NCBI GenBank assembly: GCA_964424635.1
Contig: CAYRJC010000024.1
Location: forward strand, 1-14,664
Length of the DNA: 14,664 bases
From: UBA920 sp964424635
Lineage (GTDB): Bacteria > Patescibacteriota > Doudnabacteria > UBA920
Direction: 5' to 3'
In this document: piece after piece, positions 1 to 7,100 of the stretch
Position numbering within the stretch: the stretch's first letter is position 1
How the letters are laid out: every line of letters starts with the position of its first letter
Made by a program: the position numbers and the translations under genes
The notes under the pieces: model-generated
Databases searched by the model: none
The model's input: the letters and a program-made list of their open reading frames with translations, nothing else
What the model was told of the DNA's origin: nothing

Positions 1-29
1 AAAGGAAATTTATTTTTATTTAAAAAATT

Positions 30-788
30 ATGAAGCGATACACCAAAACAACTAAAGAGATTGATTTGATACATGAAGGCGGTAAGTTACTTGGTGATAT
101 TTTGAGGCGCACAGCTGCTTTGGTAAAACCTGGTATATCAACTTTTGAACTTAATGAGTTTGCGGAGAAAGAAATAAATCGAGTTGGTGGTCGCCCGAGC
201 TTTATTGGTTATGGTAGTAGCGATAATCCTTTTCCAGCCGGACTTTGTACCTCGATTAATGATGCCGTTGTTCATGGTATTCCTTCGAAGGCTGATGTGC
301 TTGAGGAAGGGGATATAGTTGGCTTAGATATAGGGATGGAGTATAAAGGTTTTTATACTGACACAGCTATTACTGTACCTGTTGGAAAAGTTTCCGATAG
401 TGCTCAAAAAATTATTGATGTTACTAGAATTGCATTAGAAGAAGCCATTAATCAAGTTAAGCCTGGTAATACAATCGGCGATATTGGTTTTGCAATTCAA
501 TCTATTGTAGAAAAAGCTGGCTTTTCTGTTATAAGGGATTTGGTTGGTCACGGAGTTGGTTATGCTGTGCATGAGGACCCTGCGGTGCCTTGTTATGGTA
601 AGCCAGGCAAAGGTATAGAACTGATAGAAAATATGGTATTAGCTATTGAACCAATGGTTTGTCAAAAAAAACCAAATGTAATTTTTGATCCAGACGGATG
701 GACGATTCGTTCTAGTGATGGTGGTTTGGGGGCTCATTTTGAACATACTATTGCTGTGACTAAGAACGGCGTAAGAGTATTGACTTAG
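30..788 (+). CDS. map: Type I methionine aminopeptidase
   Basis: Cytosolic metalloprotease that removes the N-terminal methionine from new proteins. The 252 residues match the usual length of bacterial type I enzymes without an N-terminal extension. The five metal ligands of the pita-bread fold are visible: Asp100 (GLDIG), Asp111 (YTDTA), His174 (GHGVG), Glu207 (AIEPM) and Glu238 (HFEHT). The substrate-contact histidines His82 (VVHGIP) and His181 are also present. The ATG at 30 is preceded by an A/T-rich stretch; the only purine-rich SD-like tract (positions 1-8) lies more than 20 bases upstream, too far to act normally. In many bacteria map follows adk in the ribosomal-protein operon, so the gene may continue an operon off the left edge. 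It ends in TAG, and I see no terminator before the next gene. Confidence 0.97.
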   Translation: MKRYTKTTKEIDLIHEGGKLLGDILRRTAALVKPGISTFELNEFAEKEINRVGGRPSFIGYGSSDNPFPAGLCTSINDAVVHGIPSKADVLEEGDIVGLDIGMEYKGFYTDTAITVPVGKVSDSAQKIIDVTRIALEEAINQVKPGNTIGDIGFAIQSIVEKAGFSVIRDLVGHGVGYAVHEDPAVPCYGKPGKGIELIENMVLAIEPMVCQKKPNVIFDPDGWTIRSSDGGLGAHFEHTIAVTKNGVRVLT

Positions 789-805
789 TAAGTTTTAATA
801 TTATT

Positions 806-811
806 TATAAT
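806..811 (+). promoter_or_regulatory. Possible -10 element upstream of the small membrane-protein gene
   Basis: A perfect TATAAT lies in the 38-base spacer after map. A TTGACT is present at 780-785, but the 20-base spacing is longer than the normal 16-18, so the -35 match may be accidental. If used, transcription would begin about 9 bases before the ATG at 827, giving an almost leaderless message. Co-transcription with map is the alternative. Confidence 0.3.
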
Positions 812-826
812 AAGTAAACATTTTTT

Positions 827-1258
827 ATGGATTACTCATCTTCTTATTCTTCTCCTATGAACGAATCTACTGCTTCTCAAATGAGTCCTGTTATGTTAGG
901 GCTGATAATTTTATTATCAGTTGCATTTTATATTTATTATGCTTACTGTCTGTATAATTTAGCAAAAAAAACCAACACTCCTTATGAGTGGCTAGCATGG
1001 ATTCCAGTAATTGGAGAAATATATACTTTCAAGATAGCTAGGGTTTCAGTTTGGTGGGCTTTGCTACTAGTAATCCCGTTTGCAAATATCATAATATATG
1101 TTTATGTTTGGATGAAAATAGTCGAAGAACGGCGTCGTAATAAATGGTTGGGTTTGCTTATGATTATATCCCCAGTTAATTTAATTTTAATCTGGATATT
1201 GGCATTCAAAGAAGCTTCTAATAAAACCGAAACTGCTCCACCTGCTCAAGTCGTATGA
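827..1258 (+). CDS. Small multi-pass membrane protein, DUF5684-like
   Basis: 143 residues with a serine-rich, polar N-terminus (about 1-20). Hydrophobic segments lie near residues 22-44, 75-97 and 106-127, with a shorter hydrophobic patch near 54-66. The order of motifs, a WLAWIPVIGEIYTFKIA block, a WWALLLVIPFANII block, a basic ERRRNKW stretch and a final hydrophobic segment, resembles the DUF5684 family of small membrane proteins seen in Patescibacteria, often near signal peptidase genes. That match is from memory of the family pattern and the function is unknown. The start follows a T-run with no SD. The gene ends in UGA and converges on the 86-residue gene on the other strand, with a hairpin between them. 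Confidence 0.75.
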   Translation: MDYSSSYSSPMNESTASQMSPVMLGLIILLSVAFYIYYAYCLYNLAKKTNTPYEWLAWIPVIGEIYTFKIARVSVWWALLLVIPFANIIIYVYVWMKIVEERRRNKWLGLLMIISPVNLILIWILAFKEASNKTETAPPAQVV

Positions 1259-1262
1259 TAAA

Positions 1263-1294
1263 TAAAAATCCTACTTATTTAATTTAGTAGGATT
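1263..1294 (-). terminator. Intrinsic terminator of the 86-residue gene
   Basis: A perfect 9-bp stem (1267-1275 with 1286-1294, AATCCTACT/AGTAGGATT) encloses a 10-base loop. On the minus strand it is followed by TTTTATT, a usable U-tract. On the plus strand no T-run follows, so it would end plus transcripts less well. The stop codon of the minus gene (1293-1295) lies in the stem. Confidence 0.65.
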
Positions 1295-1553
1295 ATGGAA
1301 ACGTTATAAGTCTATAATTGGTTTTATTATCTTTGATTATACCTGACAAGTAACCATAGAGGGTGCATACAATCACTTGCCCAATTCTTAGATTTGAAAA
1401 AACTTCTTTATTAACCCCAATACCTAGAACGATATTTTCTGCACCTTTTTCGTCAATAAATAATTGGGTAACTTGATGCCCCCAAAGATTGCCATCAATT
1501 ACTTGACCGTTATATACTGTGTTGGTCGACTTTTCTTTAACCTGGGTCATCAT
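1293..1553 (-). CDS. Small soluble protein of unknown function
   Basis: An 86-residue protein I do not recognise. It has no obvious membrane segment or signal peptide. The pattern of alternating hydrophobic residues (QLFIDEKG, IVLGIGV, LRIGQVIVCTLYGYLSGII) suggests a small beta-rich fold, possibly barrel-like; this is inference. The start region has a very strong SD, AAAGGAGGT, covering about 1558-1566. Two adjacent ATG codons are available: 1553 (5-base spacing from AGGAGG) and 1550 (8-base spacing, closer to ideal), so the true protein may be one residue shorter. It lies just downstream of thrS but is separated from it by a strong terminator, and it appears to have its own extended -10 promoter, so it is probably independent of thrS. 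Confidence 0.7.
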   Translation of the reverse strand: MMTQVKEKSTNTVYNGQVIDGNLWGHQVTQLFIDEKGAENIVLGIGVNKEVFSNLRIGQVIVCTLYGYLSGIIKDNKTNYRLITFP

Positions 1554-1572
1554 ATTTACCTCCTTTTGTATT

Positions 1573-1581
1573 AGTATATCA
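1573..1581 (-). promoter_or_regulatory. Extended -10 promoter of the 86-residue gene
   Basis: On the minus strand this reads TGATATACT, an extended -10 (TGn + TATACT). It sits between the thrS terminator hairpin and the AAAGGAGGT of the downstream gene. No good -35 is visible, which extended -10 promoters tolerate. The predicted start site lies at about 1566, so the transcript would begin at the SD itself. Confidence 0.5.
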
Positions 1582-1609
1582 AAAACCCACCTTTGGAAAA
1601 GGTGGGTTT
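1578..1609 (-). terminator. Intrinsic terminator of thrS
   Basis: A perfect 12-bp stem (1583-1594 with 1598-1609, AAACCCACCTTT and its complement) has a GGA loop on the plus strand. On the minus strand the stem ends in TTT and continues TT, giving five T residues. It begins 4 bases beyond the thrS stop codon. Confidence 0.9.
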
Positions 1610-1612
1610 ATT

Positions 1613-3396
1613 TTAATTTTTATTAATTATTTCGGCTTTAAGATTTTCTATAAATTCTTTAACTGGGATCGTTCCTAAGTCTTTGTCACCACGAGCTCTA
1701 ACTGCTAAACCGTTACTTTCAATTTCTTTATCTCCTAAAACTAAGAGGTAAGGAATTTTTTGAGTAACATTTTCACGGATACGTTTTCCAATAGATTCAC
1801 TGCGATCGTCTATGTCGATACGTAGTTCGGGAATCTTATCTAACATCTCTTTCATTATTTTTTTAGCATGATCAGTCTGTTTTTCGGAAATAGGTAGTAT
1901 TACTGCTTGAACGGGAGCGAGCCAAATAGGGAAGTTGCCACCAGTGTGTTCTATTAGGACAGACATAAATCTTTCTGTTGCACCCATGATTGCGGCATGA
2001 ACCATAACAATTCTTTCTTGTTCACCACCTTCATTAATACAGAATAAATCAAACCGTTCTGGCATGTTGAAGTCTAGTTGAGCGGTTGCGACTTGCCATT
2101 CTCGGCCTAACGAATCTTTTGCCATGAAATCTAACTTGGGACCATAAAAAGCTGCTTCGCCAAGACCTTCATAGGTTTCGGCACTTTTTTCTTTAGCTAT
2201 TTCGCGAAGTAGATTTTCGGCTACTTCCCATTGAGCAGAATCTCCTAAATAATTGTTTGGGTTAGCAGGGTCACGTAAGGATAGTCTAATTTTTAAATCA
2301 AAACCAAAAGCTTTATAAAAATCTTCAATAATTTCCCAAACATTTTGTAATTCTAATTTCGCGTCCGACATTCTGCAAAATACATGAGCGTCGTCCTGGG
2401 TTATGCTTCGTACGCGCGAGAGACCAGCTAATTCTCCTGACTGTTCGTCGCGATAAACCATAGTAGTATTGGCGTATCGTTGGGGTAATTCACGGTAGCT
2501 CCAGCGTTTACGATCATAGATTTGAGTATGGTGTGGACAGTTCATCGGTTTCATGGCAAATTCATGACCTTCTCTGGTGGAGATTCTAAATAGCTCATCT
2601 TTAAATTTATCCCAGTGACCACTCTTCTCGTATAAATCTTTTTTTGTAATATGAGGAATTTCTACTTTATGGTAGCCCTTGGCTTTACGTAGCTCCCAAA
2701 CAAAACCATCCAATAAATTTCTTAGTAACGTACCTTTTGGAGTCCAAAGTGGTAATCCGGCACCAACTAAATCAGAAAATACGAACAAATCTAATTCCGG
2801 ACCAAGTTTTTTGTGATCTCTTTTTATTGCTTCTTCTCTTTGAGTTAAATAGCTGTCTAATTCATCTTTTGTATCGAAAGCTAACCCATAAATTCTAGTC
2901 ATGACTGGATTTTTTTCGTCACCTCGCCAATAACTACCAGCAAGTTTGTCTAGTTTGAAACTGTCTTGAGCAATTTCAGAAGTATTATCAACATGACCAC
3001 CACGGCAAAGATCTATAAATTCACCAGTTTTATAAAGACTAACTTGGTCATTATTAGATTCAAGTACCTCAGTCTGATTTTTAATATCAGTGCTGCCAAA
3101 TTTTTCTATATCTTGAATTAACTCGACTTTAAAGTTTTGATTTTTATCTTTGAAAAAATTTATAGCATCATCAGTGGACATTTCTTGTCTCTCAAAATCT
3201 AAATTAGATTTTGCTAATTCTTTCATTCTTTTTTCTAACTTTGGCAGATCGTCTTGAGTAAGAGGCTTAGAAAAAATAAAGTCATAGTAAAAACCATTAT
3301 CAATTACAGGCCCAATACCCAGCTGGGTATCCGGAAATTGTTCTAATACACTACTAGCTAATAAATGAGCAAGAGAGTGACGTTTGTTTTGGAGTT
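1613..3396 (-). CDS. thrS: Threonyl-tRNA synthetase (5' end lost in assembly gap)
   Basis: Class II synthetase that charges tRNA-Thr. The frame stays open from the stop at 1613 up to the gap, so the ATG at 3226 is internal and the visible protein is about 593 residues. Just inside the gap edge is KRHSLAHLLA, the HxxxH pair of the editing domain (His6 and His10 of the visible part), and LCRGGH supplies the editing Cys and His. The catalytic core shows zinc ligands Cys286 (MNCPHH), His337 (DDAHVFC) and His466 (MVHAAI). It also shows motif 2 (VYRDEQSGE...RVRSITQDD) and motif 3 (GATERF). The last ~100 residues form the anticodon-binding domain. No TGS domain is visible; it would lie in the gap if present. 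The protein ends 4 bases before a strong terminator. Confidence 0.96.
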
Positions 3397-3496
3397 NNNN
3401 NNNNNNNNNNNNNNNNNNNNNNNNNNNNNNNNNNNNNNNNNNNNNNNNNNNNNNNNNNNNNNNNNNNNNNNNNNNNNNNNNNNNNNNNNNNNNNNN
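3397..3496. other. Assembly gap of exactly 100 N
   Basis: A run of 100 unresolved bases. The round number is a standard placeholder for a scaffold join of unknown length, so the real distance may be different. It removes the first codons and leader of thrS and could hide further sequence. The order of thrS and dnaE depends on this join being correct. Confidence 0.95.
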
Positions 3497-3502
3497 TACA
3501 AA

Positions 3503-3562
3503 ACCCCAGAACTCTGAAAACTAGTCTAACTAGATTTTCAAGGCTCTGGGGTCTTTTATTTT
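3503..3562 (+). terminator. Long hairpin with T-rich tail beside the gap
   Basis: ACCCCAGA (3503-3510) pairs perfectly with TCTGGGGT (3545-3552). Inside it TGAAAA-CTAGT (3515-3525) pairs with ACTAG-A-TTTTCA (3529-3540), with one bulged A and a CTA loop. On the plus strand it is followed by CTTTTATTTT, typical of an intrinsic terminator. On the minus strand only TTT and then GTA follow, so it is weaker there, although it would also lie in the thrS leader. The plus reading implies a rightward transcript coming out of the gap. Confidence 0.55.
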
Positions 3563-3594
3563 AAAATAATTTAAAGACGATTCCGTCCCAGTTT

Positions 3595-3625
3595 CCTCAA
3601 GCTATAAAGTTTGAGGCTTTTTATT
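3595..3625 (+). terminator. Second plus-strand intrinsic terminator
   Basis: CCTCAA (3595-3600) pairs with TTGAGG (3611-3616) around a 10-base loop, followed by CTTTTTATTT. On the minus strand no T-run follows, so the polarity is plus. It forms a tandem pair with the hairpin at 3503, although no plus-strand gene is visible upstream in the resolved sequence. Confidence 0.6.
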
Positions 3626-3700
3626 TAATTGACTTTTAGCTCCGTGGTTGGTAATCACATCTATGCTTAAAGCTTTATCATTATAAACCATTATGAAAAT

Positions 3701-3740
3701 AAAAAAAAGCCCCGAAAACCTACGTAACGTAATTAGGGCT
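3701..3740 (-). terminator. Minus-strand intrinsic terminator downstream of the hairpin cluster
   Basis: On the minus strand AGCCC (3740-3736) pairs with GGGCT (3712-3708) and is followed by eight T residues and then ATTTT. The 23-base loop contains a further inverted repeat around TACGT. It lies about 360 bases past the dnaE stop. It therefore ends either a long dnaE 3' tail or a separate minus-strand RNA made from the hairpin-rich region. Confidence 0.6.
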
Positions 3741-3746
3741 AAAGTT

Positions 3747-4047
3747 TTTTAACTAAAGTTAGTTAAAAGATTAATTAATCGATGACCGCATCGATAAAAA
3801 TAATTCCTCTTGAAATAGATTTAGATTTTAATGTTTTATAGGAAGACAGTCCCGAGATGCTGATTTTAAAAACTGTCTTCCTGACGGAGGATGCCGATTA
3901 CTCTCGCAAAGTAGCCGGCTTCCTTATTACTTCGATCCCCTATAATCGAAGTAATCTTATTAAAATGTTTATGGACCTACGTAGGATTTATTTTTAGAAT
4001 TTAATACAACGCAGGTCCTTAGGAGGCGTTAAATGTTCGATTTAACA
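3747..4047. other. Hairpin-dense intergenic region, candidate structured RNA
   Basis: About 300 bases with little convincing coding sequence but seven strong dyads. These are TTTTAACTAA/TTAGTTAAAA (3747-3768); ATCGATG/CATCGAT (3778-3795); an 11-bp perfect stem AGGAAGACAGT/ACTGTCTTCCT (3840-3850, 3872-3882); a 14-position stem with two mismatches and a seven-base loop CTCGCAA (3887-3924); an 11-bp perfect stem ATTACTTCGAT/ATCGAAGTAAT (3926-3955); GGACCTACGT/ACGCAGGTCC (3973-3982, 4009-4018); and GTTAAAT/ATTTAAC with loop GTTCG (4029-4047). The third to fifth are nearly contiguous, and the region is more GC-rich than its surroundings. The strand is unresolved, but a strong terminator downstream on the minus strand favours minus. 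I could not match it to tmRNA, RNase P RNA, SRP RNA, 6S RNA, a T-box or a riboswitch I know. Confidence 0.4.
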
Positions 4048-4102
4048 TACTAGTTGTTAGGCTAGCAAATTAAGTTAATCAATTTTTGAAAGATTCGTCA
4101 AA

Positions 4103-7100
4103 TTAAAAATCCATCCGATCATAGATCATGCTTACTTCTGGAATAGAGCGTAGTTCTTGAATTAGCTCTCTAGAAATTTTGACGTTTGATTTGGTCTTGA
4201 TAGTGTTCGAATCTTGTCCAGCACCGACATTTAAAAATACCGGAGCTTCTCCAGGGTTGGCTTCTAATAATCCTTTGATACGGTGTAGGGTAGACTGATT
4301 TTTTATATCAGGTAAATGAATGGTTAATTGCTTCTGTTTTTGAATTTCTGTAACTGCCATTAAATATAGCTCGTCACTTGGTAAATCTTTTAATTCATTT
4401 GCAATTAGTTTTGGCTCACCATCTTTATATGAGACTTTTGCGTTAACTCTAATAACTGTATCAGAATCTAAATATGGAATAGCAGCGGGCATGGCTTTTG
4501 GAAAAACTAGCACTTCTATTGAGCCGGTTTTATCTTCCAAAGTAAAGAAAGCCATTGGGTCATTTTTTTTGGTGATAGTTCTTTTAGACTTAGTAATAAT
4601 TCCTGCGACTTGTACCGAATGGTTATCCATTTGTTGATTAATTGTTTTAATTGGAGCATAGTCTTTTATTACTTCCCCGTATTGATCTAAGGGGTGTCCA
4701 GTAACAAACAAACCCAAGTGTTCTTTTTCATATTTCAATCGGTCAGTAACTGACATCGGGGAAGTTTTTTGAAGTTTAAGTCTTCCAATTTGAAAAGTCT
4801 GGCCAAATAAAGAATTTTGCCCTTGGGTTTGGGTTTTAAAGTGCTCTCTAATAAAGTCTAAAACATTATCTGTACTTGCTAAGAGACTGGCTCTTTCTCC
4901 GAACTTATCTAGCGCACCAGCTTTTATTAGGGCTTCCCAAGAGCGCTTGTTAAAGCTTTTTGTATGGCACTTAATCAAAAAATCTTCTAAGTTCTCGAAC
5001 TTAATTTTTGCTTTATGATTGTCAATTATTTTTCTAATAACTTCTGATCCTAGGTTTTTGATAGCTCTCAATCCAAATCGAATAGTTTTTTCATCAATAA
5101 CTGTGAATCCACCATAACTTTCTGTGACATCTGGTGGTAAAATTTGAATCCCCATAGCTTTGCATTCATCAAATGCTTCGTGAATTTTATCTTCATCTCC
5201 ACTTTCCGCACTCATCAATGCTGCCATGAATTCAACAGTGTAATTTGCTTTCATGTAAGCAGTCTGATAACTAACTTGACTGTAAGAAGCAGCATGGGCC
5301 TTGTTGAAACCGTAGGCAGCAAAAGGCTCAATTAAAGTAAACAACTCATTCGCTTTTTCTATTTTCATACCTTTTGCAACACAACCTTGAGTAAACTTTT
5401 CTTTTTGCTTTTGCATTTCGGCTGGGATTTTTTTACCCATAGCTTTACGAAATTTGTCAGCTTCTTCCCAGCTATAACCAGCGATATTGATAGCAGTTAA
5501 CAATACATCATCTTGATACACCAACAAACCCAAAGATCTTTCTAAGTAATCTTTCATTTGTGGAACGAAAAATGAAATTAAATTTGGATTATGTTTTCTA
5601 CTGATATATTCTGGGATGATACCCATTGGTCCAGGACGATATAAGGCAATCATTGCTGAGATATCAAAAATAGAAGTTGGTCGAAGTTCTTTTAGGTATC
5701 TAGTCATTCCTGAGCTTCCCAATTGAAATACTCCAAAAGTGTGACCATCGGCTAAAAATTGAAAAGTTCTTTTGTCGTTAAGAGGAAGCTTGGTTGTAAC
5801 AATGTCAATATTATGTCGAATTTTAACTAGCTTTACTGCGGCTTCTAGAATACTTAAATTTCTTATTCCCAACAAGTCCATCTTAATTACTCCAATTGCG
5901 TGACTGTCTGCACCTACATCTAACGAATACATATCGTATTGAGTAATTAATCTATTACCGTCAGGTTCAGTTTGGAGAGGGGTGTAGTCTGTAAGTGGGG
6001 TAGGGGTAATAGCAATTGCAGCGGCATGAATAGAAGCGTGCCGAACACAACCTTCTAATTTGTAGGCAATATCAATAACTTTTTTGGTTTCTTCGTCAGT
6101 TTCATAAATTGCTTTGAGTTCTGGATTTAAGCCCATGGCTTTATCTAGAGTCATTTGGAAACCTTGTTTACCCAGAGGAATCATTTTTGCAATACGGTCG
6201 CATTTTCCATAGGGTACTGCTAAGGCTCGCCCTACATCTCTTACTACCGCGCGAGCTTTCATTGTTCCGAAAGTAATAATTTGAGCGACTTTATCATGAC
6301 CGTAACGGTCAGCAATCCACCCAATTACTTCATCACGTCGATCATCGGCAATATCCAAATCAATATCTGGTGGAGTAGGGCGGTGTACAGTTAAGAACCG
6401 CTCAAAAGGTAGCTGATATTCTAATGGATCAATCGAACTAATATTTAATAAATAACCAATAATACTACCAGCAGCAGAACCACGAGTATTAGTTAACACT
6501 CCTAAACCATGAGCACCTCGAACAATATCCGCTACCATCAAAAAGTAAGCCGAGAATCCCATTTTAGAAATAATTCCTAACTCGTATTCAATGCGCTCTT
6601 GTATTACTTGGTCTAAATTATCTTTTTTGTTTTCCGCTGGTTTGTAGATTTCTATTGCTTTTTCGTAAACCGTTTTATTCAGTTGTTGGTCTGCGGTTAC
6701 TCCTTCTGGGAGTTCTACTTTTGCAAAGTAACGCTGGTTTACAGGAATTTCTATATTAACCTGATTAGCAATTACTTGAGTGTTTGTAATTGCTTCTGGT
6801 AAGTCTGCGAATTTTTTAGCCATATCCTCTGGACTAGAGAACGACAGATCGTGACCACGCATATCTAAACGATTGGCGTCTGTTACGTTCCTTCCGGTTC
6901 CAATACAGACCATAATGTCCTGCGCTTCATTATCATCAATATTTATATAGTGACAATCTTGAGTAGCGACGATTGGAACGTTGTATTTTTGACCTAATGC
7001 TACTAGTTGTTCGTTAGGCATTAATTCGTCACCATGTAGGCTATTGCGCTGTAATTCTAAATAAAAATTTTCTACTCCAAAAATTGCCAAATATTCTTGC

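Noticed and set aside
1256..1258. UGA might be read as glycine, as in some CPR lineages.
   Set aside because: UGA ends genes at natural positions (1256, 8488), and conserved glycines are coded by ordinary codons; no conserved protein here contains an internal UGA.
3497..3745. Possible T-box leader of thrS on the minus strand.
   Set aside because: No T-box consensus, no antiterminator bulge complementary to tRNA ends and no specifier loop could be found. The sequence nearest thrS is lost in the gap, so a leader element there cannot be excluded.
3693..3752. A 19-codon plus-strand frame starting MKIKKSPENLR.
   Set aside because: It has no SD, is very short, and is fully overlapped by the minus-strand terminator at 3701-3740, which explains the sequence better.
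3926..3945. TTCGATCCCC resembles a tRNA T-loop.
   Set aside because: The flanking bases do not form a T-stem, and the segment instead pairs perfectly with 3945-3955. No acceptor stem or D-arm could be placed around it on either strand.
4029..4047. GTTAAAT and ATTTAAC fit the GTTRRRY and RYYYAAC core motifs of integron attC sites.
   Set aside because: The order is reversed relative to an attC site, the arms are only 5 bases apart, and there is no integrase or gene cassette nearby. The motifs are loose and A/T-rich.
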